From Flavobacteriales bacterium (lineage in GTDB: Bacteria > Bacteroidota > Bacteroidia > Flavobacteriales_D > JAHECK01), in contig JAUVAY010000015.1 in the NCBI GenBank assembly GCA_030591505.1, forward strand, positions 1 to 32,732: DNA of 32,732 bases, in the 5' to 3' direction. Shown in pieces: positions 26,384 to 32,732 of this stretch. A model generated the notes under the pieces. The model was given only the letters and a program-made list of their open reading frames with translations. It was not told where the DNA came from and searched no databases. A program made the position numbers and the translations under genes. How positions within the stretch are numbered: position 1 is the stretch's first letter; each line of letters opens with the position of its first letter.

Positions 26384-27283
26384 ATGATAGGAATAATTGG
26401 CCCAACAGCAAGCGGAAAAACTTCATTAGCAGTAGCACTTGCCAATAAAGTTGGAGGGGAGATCATTTCTGCAGATTCCCGTCAGGTTTATGTAGGCATG
26501 GACATTGGCAGTGGAAAAGATCTAAGTGAATTTACAATCGATGGAAAAAACATTCCCTATCACCTTATTGATATTAAAGATCCGGGATACGAATACAATG
26601 TTTACGAATACCAGGAAGATTTTTATAAAGCCTATGATAAAGTAATTGATAATAAGGCAGTAGCAATACTATGTGGAGGAACGGGTATGTATATCGAAGC
26701 TGTTCTTAAAGGATATAAAATGATAAGAGTGCCACGAAATGAAGAATTAAGAGAGCAACTTGACAATAAAGAGGACGATGAGCTGATCGCTTTATTAGCA
26801 ACTTTTAAGGCACTTCATAATAAGAGTGATACATCGGATAGAAAACGCTTGGTACGTGCTATTGAAATTGAATTGTATACAAAGGAGAATAAGATTGTAG
26901 AAGAGAAGTACCCTCCAATAGATCATCAATTATTTGCTATTAAATTCGAAAGAGAAGAATTGAAGAAGCGAATTACTTTCCGACTCAAGGAAAGACTTGA
27001 TAATGGAATGATAGAAGAAGTTGAAGGCTTAATAAAAAAGGGTACAACAGCAGATCAACTCAAGTTCTATGGATTAGAGTATAAATTTTTATCGCAGTAT
27101 GTGATTGGAGAGATCAATTACAATGATATGTACCAAAAGCTTAATTCGGCCATACATCAATTTGCTAAACGGCAAATGACATGGTTTAGGAGAATGGAGA
27201 AAAATGGAATTATGATCGAATGGATACCCGGTGCTTATTCTTTAGATGAAAAGATTGAATATGTATTAAGCCGTTTGAAATAA
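26384..27283 (+). CDS. miaA: tRNA dimethylallyltransferase
   Basis: A 299-residue protein of the usual MiaA size. It transfers dimethylallyl to adenosine 37 of tRNAs reading U-starting codons. Motifs in order: P-loop GIIGPTASGKTSLA (residues 3-16), ISADSRQVYVGMDIGSGK (about 31-48), HLIDIKDPGYEYNVYEY, LCGGTGMYIEAVLKGY, and the tRNA-contact end with GLEYKFLSQY and FAKRQMTWFRR. All expected parts are present. It starts at the ATG after the ATTCGTAATT repeats, in the same direction as the ABC gene but separated from it by the palindromic element. Confidence 0.95.
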   Translation: MIGIIGPTASGKTSLAVALANKVGGEIISADSRQVYVGMDIGSGKDLSEFTIDGKNIPYHLIDIKDPGYEYNVYEYQEDFYKAYDKVIDNKAVAILCGGTGMYIEAVLKGYKMIRVPRNEELREQLDNKEDDELIALLATFKALHNKSDTSDRKRLVRAIEIELYTKENKIVEEKYPPIDHQLFAIKFEREELKKRITFRLKERLDNGMIEEVEGLIKKGTTADQLKFYGLEYKFLSQYVIGEINYNDMYQKLNSAIHQFAKRQMTWFRRMEKNGIMIEWIPGAYSLDEKIEYVLSRLK

Positions 27284-27356
27284 AACTTCATAACTATTTT
27301 GTATTATAGCCCTCTTAACCTTGACGTCATTGGTTTTTTATAGATTATAATTTCTC

Positions 27357-27385
27357 TTGTTCACAAACTAATTATGATACTTTTA
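27357..27385 (+). promoter_or_regulatory. Promoter-like pair ahead of the acyl-ACP desaturase
   Basis: TTG (27357-27359), 18 bases, TACTTTTA (27378-27385); the second element differs by one base from TAnnTTTG. It lies 21 bases before the ATG at 27406. Confidence 0.4.
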
Positions 27386-27405
27386 CAAAACCAATCACTA
27401 CTGAA

Positions 27406-28386
27406 ATGAAAATATCTAATATCCGTAAGGAAGTTATGGAAACCATTGGTGAATCGATGGATGAATTCATAACTAAATATTTAAAGCCGATCGAAGAAAA
27501 TTGGCAACCCGCAGATCTTTTGCCAGAATCAAAAGATACTAACTTTATTGATGAGATTAAAGAGATTCAGGAATTAGCCCAAGAAATGGATGCTGATCTA
27601 TTAGCGGTTCTAATTGGGGATACAATTACAGAAGAAGCGTTGCCAACTTATGAGTCATGGTTGATGGATATAGAAGGAATCGACCAGAAGAATAAGGATA
27701 ATAGTTGGACAAAATGGATCCGATTTTGGACAGCTGAAGAGAATAGACATGGTGACTTATTAAATAGATACCTTTATTTGAGCGGCCGTGTTAATATGAG
27801 AGAGCTAGAAGTTTCTACACAGTACTTGCTGGCTGATGGCTTTGACATACAAACAGCCAGAGATCCATATAAAAGTTTCGTTTATACGAGTTTTCAGGAA
27901 ACGGCTACTAATATTTCACACCGAAGAGTGGCAACATTAGCAAATAAGACAGGGAATACTCGATTAGCAAAAATATGTGGCGTAATTGCAGCTGATGAAG
28001 CAAGACATGCTAATGCTTATAAACATTTTGTTGAACGTATTTTTGAAATAGATCCTAGTGAAATAATGCTTGCTTTTGAAGATATGATGAAAAAGAAAAT
28101 CGTAATGCCAGCGCATTTTCTTCGTGAAACTGGTGGGAAAATAGGAGAACTATTTACACATTTTTCAGATGCAGCCCAACGATCAATGGTTTATACCACA
28201 GTTGATTACATAGATATATTAAAGTCTTTATTGAAAGATTGGGATATTGATAACATTGGTGGATTAACTGATTCTGCAGAACAAGCTAGAGACTATTTGA
28301 TGGCCTTACCTAATAGATTGGAACGTATTTCAAGTAGGATTAGAATTCCGGAAAAACAGTATGAGTTTAAATGGATCTATCGTTAG
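27406..28386 (+). CDS. Soluble acyl-ACP desaturase (stearoyl-ACP delta-9 type)
   Basis: A 326-residue cytosolic protein of the plant-type FA_desaturase_2 family. The di-iron ligand motifs are present: EENRHGDLLNRYLYLSG near residue 111 and DEARHANAY near residue 196, i.e. the two ExxH clusters, with other acidic ligands nearby. It places a cis double bond in acyl-ACP, controlling membrane fluidity with the membrane-bound desaturase at 15828. The N-terminal helix region (EVMETIGESMDEFITKYLKPIEENWQPADLLPES) is typical of the family. It is flanked downstream by a repeat-rich gap. Confidence 0.95.
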   Translation: MKISNIRKEVMETIGESMDEFITKYLKPIEENWQPADLLPESKDTNFIDEIKEIQELAQEMDADLLAVLIGDTITEEALPTYESWLMDIEGIDQKNKDNSWTKWIRFWTAEENRHGDLLNRYLYLSGRVNMRELEVSTQYLLADGFDIQTARDPYKSFVYTSFQETATNISHRRVATLANKTGNTRLAKICGVIAADEARHANAYKHFVERIFEIDPSEIMLAFEDMMKKKIVMPAHFLRETGGKIGELFTHFSDAAQRSMVYTTVDYIDILKSLLKDWDIDNIGGLTDSAEQARDYLMALPNRLERISSRIRIPEKQYEFKWIYR

Positions 28387-28403
28387 GGAAGAATGATTGA
28401 ATG

Positions 28404-28438
28404 CATTGCCCTTTGAAGCTTTAGCGTAAAAGGGAATG
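28404..28438. terminator. Stem-loop after the acyl-ACP desaturase
   Basis: CATT(G)CCCTTT pairs with AAAGGGAATG across a 14-base loop. There is no T-run, so termination is uncertain. Confidence 0.4.
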
Positions 28439-28459
28439 CTTAAATGTGAGAGTGAATAA

Positions 28460-28495
28460 GCGAAGCGCCTTGCTTCGTCGGAGCTTCGCGAAGGC
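28460..28495. repeat. GC-rich palindromic element
   Basis: GCGAAGC (28460-28466) pairs with GCTTCGC (28483-28489), GCCTT (28467-28471) with AAGGC (28491-28495), and CGAAGC also pairs with GCTTCG at 28472-28477, so two alternative hairpins are possible. It stands out as GC-rich in AT-rich DNA and lies between convergent genes. Confidence 0.7.
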
Positions 28496-28518
28496 AAGTA
28501 GGAGGATTCACTACATAA

Positions 28519-28570
28519 CTATCAACTCCCTTCACTCCTTTTACTTCCTCCAATTCCTTTACTCCCTCCT
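28519..28570. repeat. Pyrimidine-rich tract with loose ~10-base periodicity
   Basis: Nearly all C/T on the forward strand (repeated CTCC-TTTAC type units, e.g. CTCCCTTCACTCCTTTTAC), so the reverse strand is purine-rich. It abuts the stop codon of the Ada gene. Confidence 0.55.
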
Positions 28571-28573
28571 CAT

Positions 28574-29626
28574 TCAAAACATCCTCGTCTGCCCAGGGTT
28601 TTCCAGATCAAGTAAAAACTGCTTACGCCAAATGCCACCACCGTAACCAATCATTTCTCCATTGCTTCCAATTATTCTGTGACAAGGAATTAGTATAGCT
28701 ATCCTATTATCTCCATTTGCATGCGCAATAGCACGAATTGCTTTTGGGTTTTTTAAGTGAATTGATTGTTGTTTATAACTACGTGTTTTGCCATAAGGAA
28801 TTTCTGTCAAAGATCTCCAAACACTTTCTTGAAAAGGCGTTCCGGGGTAAGATAGTGGAACGGAAAACGTCCTTCTGTTTCCCTCAAAATATTCATTTAA
28901 TTCAGTAGATAATTGCTCGAAATGAGAACTCTCACCAGGAATAAGCACAGCATTATGTCGTTTCTCTATCACCTCTAATTGAGTCTCTAACATCCTTCTA
29001 TCGGTGAATTCAAGCAGACAAATACCATCATTAACTGCTCCGGCAAGCATAGGGCCGATAGGTGTGTCGATCCGACTGATTGAAATTTGCATTTTTTCAT
29101 TTAAGGCTTCTTTGCTTTCTGCTTCTGAAACACCATGAACGATCTCTCCCATATGGTAAGATCGGTGGACCTTTGGATGAATATCATAACGAATATTTCC
29201 AAATAGATGATTGATGCGCTGATAACGCAAATATGCCTGGAAAGTTATCATATGATGCTTTTGAAACCAACGTCTCAATTTATCAGGTTCAATATCCATT
29301 TTCCTAAGATCTGCGTCTTTAATTTTTACTAATGGATTATGATCAATTTCGTTCAGGAGTTCTTCAAAATTTTGAGGAATTTCCTTGTCATTTATCATGG
29401 GTTTGCATTTCAGGCAAGGTCTGTAACCATAGTCCAAGGCTTCTTTTGTTGAAGAGAAAAAAACCATATTTTCTTTTAAAGGCTTTTTACTAAGACAGTT
29501 GGCTGTATTGAAGACACCTGAACTAACTACTCCGACATAAAAAGAAGTAGGATCATTTTCTTTGGGATGCATAAAAGCATCGTACATTTCTTTTTGCGTA
29601 GGAAGCGGGCGTGTAGTTAGATCCAT
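28574..29626 (-). CDS. Ada-like alkylation repair protein / methylated-DNA--cysteine methyltransferase with variant N-domain
   Basis: A 350-residue protein with three Ada parts. Residues about 20-75 are the Ada zinc domain (FYVGVVSSGVF ... GYRPCLKCKP). About 95-175 is an AraC-type helix-turn-helix (DKLRRWFQKHHMITFQAYLRYQRI). About 180-350 is the O6-methylguanine methyltransferase with its active site PCHRIIGSNGEMIGYGGG. The repair cysteine of PCHR is intact, so guanine repair is likely. In the zinc domain, E. coli Ada has FCRPSC, whose first Cys (Cys38) both binds zinc and takes methyl from phosphotriesters. Here the segment reads FNTANC (codon AAT), so that cysteine is absent while the other three remain. 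The inducible activator function is therefore doubtful. Confidence 0.9.
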   Translation of the reverse strand: MDLTTRPLPTQKEMYDAFMHPKENDPTSFYVGVVSSGVFNTANCLSKKPLKENMVFFSSTKEALDYGYRPCLKCKPMINDKEIPQNFEELLNEIDHNPLVKIKDADLRKMDIEPDKLRRWFQKHHMITFQAYLRYQRINHLFGNIRYDIHPKVHRSYHMGEIVHGVSEAESKEALNEKMQISISRIDTPIGPMLAGAVNDGICLLEFTDRRMLETQLEVIEKRHNAVLIPGESSHFEQLSTELNEYFEGNRRTFSVPLSYPGTPFQESVWRSLTEIPYGKTRSYKQQSIHLKNPKAIRAIAHANGDNRIAILIPCHRIIGSNGEMIGYGGGIWRKQFLLDLENPGQTRMF

Positions 29627-29649
29627 ACTTTTCTTTTTTGCAGTACTTT

Positions 29650-29657
29650 CAAAGTTA
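29650..29657 (-). promoter_or_regulatory. -7 element (TAACTTTG) for the Ada-like gene
   Basis: Exact reverse-strand match to TAnnTTTG, about 24 bases before the ATG at 29626. The nearest upstream TTG is 13 bases away, shorter than usual. Confidence 0.4.
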
Positions 29658-29739
29658 CGCGACTTTCATACAAAACCCATTAATAATTCATGTTATTTGA
29701 GTAATTTTCAAATCAATAAAAAGCAAATTGAAATATTGA

Positions 29740-30357
29740 ATGAGCAACTTGTATAAAAAACTATTTGCAGGGATCTATGATCCTTTTATGAATAAACTTG
29801 AACATAGATTTTATGATTATCGAAAAGGACTTTTAAAAGAGATAAGCGGCAATGTGCTGGAAGTAGGTTCAGGAACGGGAATAAACTTTCAATTCTATAA
29901 CAACAATGTTAATTTAATTGCATTGGAGCCTTCGCCCTTTATGAAAAAAAGAGCTGAACTTAAGGTCACCACAAAATTGAATGTGGAGTTTCTTATTAAT
30001 AAGATCAATGATGAGGAAGTGGAGAAAAGAATAAGCGATAAGTCATTGGACTATATTGTTTGTACGCTTGTGCTTTGCAGTGTAGATGACCCAGAAAAGG
30101 CATTGGTGAAGTTCCATAGATGGCTAAAAGACGATGGTAAATTAATTGTCTTAGAGCATATTCATTCAGAGAATAAGGTAAATAAGAAATTACAAGATGC
30201 AGTAAACCCTGTCTGGAAAAAAGTAGCCGACGGTTGTAACTTGAATAGAAATACCGATGTCCTTATTAAGCAAAATGGCTTTGTAGCAATTGAAGAGGAA
30301 TACTTCCAAAGTAGTATTCGTTTCCATTCGGGTGTTTTTATTAAGGCAACTATTTAA
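29740..30357 (+). CDS. Class I SAM-dependent methyltransferase (METTL7/TMT1-like)
   Basis: A 205-residue protein with the SAM-binding motif I GNVLEVGSGTGINFQFY (about 37-53), the acidic residue in LIALEPSPFM, and a motif-II/post-II region DYIVCTLVLCSVDDP and LKDDGKLIVLEHI. The C-terminal part WKKVADGCNLNRNTDVLIKQNGF is the pattern I know from the METTL7-like small methyltransferases that act on thiols or unknown small molecules. Substrate unknown. It starts 113 bases from the divergent Ada-like gene and ends convergent with the anti-sigma/TonB gene, sharing the four bases TTAA (30354-30357) so that the two stop codons overlap. Confidence 0.87.
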   Translation: MSNLYKKLFAGIYDPFMNKLEHRFYDYRKGLLKEISGNVLEVGSGTGINFQFYNNNVNLIALEPSPFMKKRAELKVTTKLNVEFLINKINDEEVEKRISDKSLDYIVCTLVLCSVDDPEKALVKFHRWLKDDGKLIVLEHIHSENKVNKKLQDAVNPVWKKVADGCNLNRNTDVLIKQNGFVAIEEEYFQSSIRFHSGVFIKATI

Positions 30358-31715
30358 AAAAACGATACTTTCACTTTTACTTCCTGACTGATAGCATGAC
30401 CATCTCTAAATGCTGTATGCCAAGAAGGTCCTTCCTTTATCAAACGAATTGCTTCTTCGTCGCATCCGTAGCCAAGACTTTTAGTAATGGTAAAATCACT
30501 CATGCTTCCTTTCTCATCAATTCGAAATTTGACTATTACTTTTCCTTTTATTTCTGCATCAATGGCCGCTTGAGGAAATTTCATTTTATCTTTTAAATAT
30601 TGCTTATACGGCCCATATCCAACACTAGGCTGAGCATCTGATTCACTTATGCTATAATCAGATTTGTCTGAAACTACATACTCATCCAATTCTACCCCAG
30701 CACTCATTGCAACAGTTAGCTCTTGCTCGTCTGCTATTTCTATACTTTCCGTGTTATATCCAATAGAGCTTACTACAATTTCGTCACCTTCTTCAGCTTC
30801 CAATTCAAATTTCCCATCAAGATCGGTTTGTGTTCCTACATCTCTATCTATATTGACCACTGATACAAAGGGAAGTGATTCATTTGTTCCTTCATCATTT
30901 ACGACGCCTTTAACCGTGTTTTTTTCCTCTGCGAATGTTGCAACTTTTGTAGAACTTGCATTATTCATACTTCTGGATTGGACAATTACTTGCTCTCTTT
31001 TTGCACTTTCCTGAATAATAATTTCATCCATTATTACAGCATCCTGATCAGCTAAAGGAACTTCATAAGAAGTAATTTCTATTTCTTCAACAGTAACATC
31101 ATTAGATGTATTTGTATTTTGGATATTTTGAGTAGTAGCGAAGCCTCTATTGTTGTTATCGCTTAGAGAAGTGGTTGTTGGAATAACTATGGAATCGTCA
31201 GTTTTCTTTGAACTTTTTTCTTGTTCTATTTCTGATTCAACTTCTTCTTTACCTACATGCGATTCAATTTCTTCTTTAACTTCAGTCGATTCAATTTCCT
31301 TTTTACTGTTATCTTCTAATTTCGGTTCTTTTACTTTGCTTGAATCTGTGAGTTGTTTTTGTTTCTTTTCACTGAATTGAGGTTTCTTTAGATCATTGAT
31401 GAAGTAATTTGTAATAAATATTCCTGAAATAATAAGTACAAGTGCAATGGCAGCAATACGAAGAAAAGGAAATGCTTTATTCTTTTTCTTAGAATTAATT
31501 CTGCTTTCCAAACGATTACTCAGCTCATCAAGTTCAGCATCAAATTGAATATTCTGAACAGAACTTTCATATCCCTCCATCGCCTCATTACACATATCAC
31601 AGCTAAGCAAATGACGCTCTATGACGTGCATTTCCTTATCGGAAAGATCTCCTCTCAAATACTGTTCTATCTGTTCCTTGGTCAGATGTGTTATATGTGA
31701 TTCTATCTTACTCAC
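30354..31715 (-). CDS. Anti-sigma factor fused to carboxypeptidase-regulatory-like and TonB C-terminal domains
   Basis: A 453-residue single-pass membrane protein starting at GTG. Cytoplasmic residues 1-80 carry a zf-HC2 anti-sigma motif, His35-x3-Cys39-x2-Cys42 (RHLLSCDMC). A hydrophobic helix follows at about 83-105. The periplasmic linker (about 106-265) is charged, with KEEIES-like repeats (about 139-167). Residues about 266-350 form a CarboxypepD_reg-like beta-sandwich (VKGVVNDEGTNESLPFVSV ... LDGKFELEAEEGDEIVVSSIGYNTESI), and about 369-453 a TonB C-terminal domain (YLKDKMKFPQAAIDAEIKGKVIVKF). The protein probably sequesters the sigma factor encoded just upstream (8-base overlap, 31708-31715) and senses or energises an outer-membrane receptor. 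The fusion is unusual in layout; the sensing role is inferred. Confidence 0.88.
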   Translation of the reverse strand: MSKIESHITHLTKEQIEQYLRGDLSDKEMHVIERHLLSCDMCNEAMEGYESSVQNIQFDAELDELSNRLESRINSKKKNKAFPFLRIAAIALVLIISGIFITNYFINDLKKPQFSEKKQKQLTDSSKVKEPKLEDNSKKEIESTEVKEEIESHVGKEEVESEIEQEKSSKKTDDSIVIPTTTSLSDNNNRGFATTQNIQNTNTSNDVTVEEIEITSYEVPLADQDAVIMDEIIIQESAKREQVIVQSRSMNNASSTKVATFAEEKNTVKGVVNDEGTNESLPFVSVVNIDRDVGTQTDLDGKFELEAEEGDEIVVSSIGYNTESIEIADEQELTVAMSAGVELDEYVVSDKSDYSISESDAQPSVGYGPYKQYLKDKMKFPQAAIDAEIKGKVIVKFRIDEKGSMSDFTITKSLGYGCDEEAIRLIKEGPSWHTAFRDGHAISQEVKVKVSFF

Positions 31716-32292
31716 GGTTTTTCTCTATACAATTTTTAATATTTCGTTTTCCATTTTGAATAAAACTCTTCACTTTCTTTAATTCGTATCCTGATTCTAA
31801 AGATACCTCATTATAAGAACGTTCTTCAAGATAGAATAGCTTAATGCAATATTTTTGCTCCTCCGATAATTTCTCCATGCATTTTTTCATTAATAGAAGA
31901 TCTTCATTCAATAGGTCTTCATCATTATGATGCACGGATAGGGGTGATTCCATACTTTCAACGATCGAAAAGTCACTACTCGCGATTATTTTATGGCTTT
32001 TTCTTTTTCGCAGTTCCATCAAACAATGGTTCCTACTTGTAACATGCAACCAACTCTTAAAATTTTGGACATCATGCTTCAATAAACTATCGATCAGTTT
32101 TTCAAAGATCTGCATAACAGCATCCTTACTATCATCACTATTTTTTAAGTATTTCAAGCATACACCAAAAACAAGATGAGTATACCTACTATATAATTGT
32201 CCGAGAATTTTGAGATCACTCGTTTGCTTATACATCCCGATTAACTCGAGATCACTTTTTGAATCACTATGTGTAGGACTATTTATAAGCAT
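31708..32292 (-). CDS. ECF-type RNA polymerase sigma factor (sigma-70 family)
   Basis: A 194-residue protein. Region 2 is seen in LYSRYTHLVFGVCLKYLKNSDDSKDAVMQIFEKLIDSL (about 28-67) with FKSWLHVTSRNHCLMELRKRK (about 77-100). Region 4 is the helix-turn-helix part LSEEQKYCIKLFYLEERSYNEVSLESGYELKKVKSFIQNGKRNIKNCI (about 140-187). It directs RNA polymerase to a set of stress or receptor promoters. The gene overlaps the downstream anti-sigma gene by 8 bases, an arrangement that fits coupled, stoichiometric synthesis. The start at 32292 is the first ATG. Confidence 0.9.
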   Translation of the reverse strand: MLINSPTHSDSKSDLELIGMYKQTSDLKILGQLYSRYTHLVFGVCLKYLKNSDDSKDAVMQIFEKLIDSLLKHDVQNFKSWLHVTSRNHCLMELRKRKSHKIIASSDFSIVESMESPLSVHHNDEDLLNEDLLLMKKCMEKLSEEQKYCIKLFYLEERSYNEVSLESGYELKKVKSFIQNGKRNIKNCIEKNRE

Positions 32293-32406
32293 TGTTATTG
32301 CAAACTATAAAAAAGCATAGCAAAAATTCAGCCTTTTTAAAAAAATCTAATTTTTATTTATGGAATATCATCAATTGCAGCATCATGTATTAAAAAACTA
32401 TTTATT

Positions 32407-32732
32407 ATGAGAAATGTAAAAGCCCTTTTAGTGATGATCCTGATGATTACATCCATCATTGCGCAAACACAAGAAATTAAGATTAGAGGAAAAGTAACTG
32501 ATGCAACTAATGGCAGTGAATTACCTTTCGTCAATATTCTAATTAAAAACACAAAAACCGGAACCATTTCCGATATCAATGGAGACTATGAAATTGTAGT
32601 TAAGAATGAAAAAGCGATCCTAATTTTCACCTCGATCGGAATGGCTAGCAAAGAAGAGCTTGTTGGAAAGAGAAGAATAATTAATGTAGCAATGGAAAGT
32701 GGGGTGGAGCTAGATGAAATTGTAATATCCAA
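32407..32732 (+). CDS. Secreted carboxypeptidase-regulatory-like protein, N-terminus of a probable TonB-dependent receptor; 3' end outside window
   Basis: The first 108 codons are visible. Signal peptide MRNVKALLVMILMITSIIAQ, then a CarboxypepD_reg-like domain (IRGKVTDATNGSELPFVNILIKNTKTGTISDINGDYEI, FTSIGMASKEELVG, INVAMES) ending GVELDEIVIS, the stretch that in SusC/TonB-dependent receptors is followed by the plug domain. The anti-sigma/TonB gene nearby carries the same domain and nearly the same end (GVELDEYVVSD). It is divergent from the sigma gene with a 114-base gap, suggesting a receptor controlled by that system. It could instead be a smaller TonB-C protein, as the remainder is outside the window. 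Confidence 0.8.
   Translation, partial: MRNVKALLVMILMITSIIAQTQEIKIRGKVTDATNGSELPFVNILIKNTKTGTISDINGDYEIVVKNEKAILIFTSIGMASKEELVGKRRIINVAMESGVELDEIVIS

Noticed and set aside
28446-28646. A forward open frame of 66 codons
   Set aside because: It runs through the palindrome and pyrimidine tract and into the antisense of the Ada-like gene; composition is not coding-like.
30664-31380. Forward-strand Ser-rich open frames
   Set aside because: They are antisense to the Glu/Lys-rich linker and beta-domain of the anti-sigma/TonB gene, which explains their composition.
1-32732. CRISPR arrays, tRNAs, rRNAs, riboswitches, prophage genes
   Set aside because: No regularly spaced repeats, cloverleaf ends, conserved rRNA stretches or phage structural proteins were noticed on either strand. 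A tRNAscan and Infernal run would settle the RNA genes.

Overview
The window looks like a chromosomal segment of a free-living, probably aquatic member of the Bacteroidota (Flavobacteriales or Cytophagales type). The evidence is low GC content, weak Shine-Dalgarno sequences, a few TTG/TAnnTTTG promoter-like pairs, many secreted proteins whose signal peptides end in ...Q, many outer-membrane beta-barrels, an ECF sigma/anti-sigma pair beside a carboxypeptidase-regulatory-like/TonB-receptor-type gene, and a PiT phosphate carrier with a long helical tail. I see no rRNA, tRNA, CRISPR, phage or transposase gene.

Layout. 1-4.8 kb: a divergent acyl-CoA synthetase (cut by the window edge), then an overlapping barrel + DUF3179 lipoprotein pair and a saccharopine-dehydrogenase-family oxidoreductase. 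4.9-8.8 kb: a large secreted Asp-box (BNR) repeat protein and a fasciclin lipoprotein closed by a clear terminator. 8.8-10.8 kb: a degenerate block holding a chimeric pseudogene (sulfatase fragment joined to a histidine phosphatase), a barrel gene and the intact phosphatase paralogue. 11-12.7 kb: two tandem periplasmic substrate-binding proteins without a permease, followed by a strong terminator. 12.8-15.8 kb: a GT-C membrane glycosyltransferase and two small envelope proteins. 15.8-21.9 kb: a membrane fatty-acid desaturase, a DksA/TraR zinc-finger regulator divergent from the PiT transporter, a short-chain dehydrogenase and an MFS transporter. 21.9-24.3 kb: two barrel proteins and a tiny membrane protein. 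24.3-28.6 kb: an ABC exporter bracketed by two copies of a ~75-bp imperfect palindrome, miaA, a soluble acyl-ACP desaturase and a repeat-packed intergenic gap. 28.6-30.4 kb: an Ada-like DNA repair protein and a small methyltransferase. 30.4-32.7 kb: an anti-sigma/TonB fusion, its ECF sigma factor, and a divergent gene for a secreted protein with a receptor-type N-terminal domain, cut by the window end.

The best candidate for an unusual system is the last locus. One polypeptide joins a zinc anti-sigma domain, a membrane helix, a carboxypeptidase-regulatory-like domain and a C-terminal TonB domain. It is translationally coupled to an ECF sigma factor and lies beside a gene whose product carries the same receptor-type domain. 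Other points worth a second look are the Ada protein whose methyl-acceptor/zinc cysteine is Asn, the sulfatase::phosphatase chimera joined at a shared RGEK motif and stopped by one nonsense codon, and the cluster of palindromic repeats at 24.3-28.6 kb. All calls come from reading the sequence; no database search was made.
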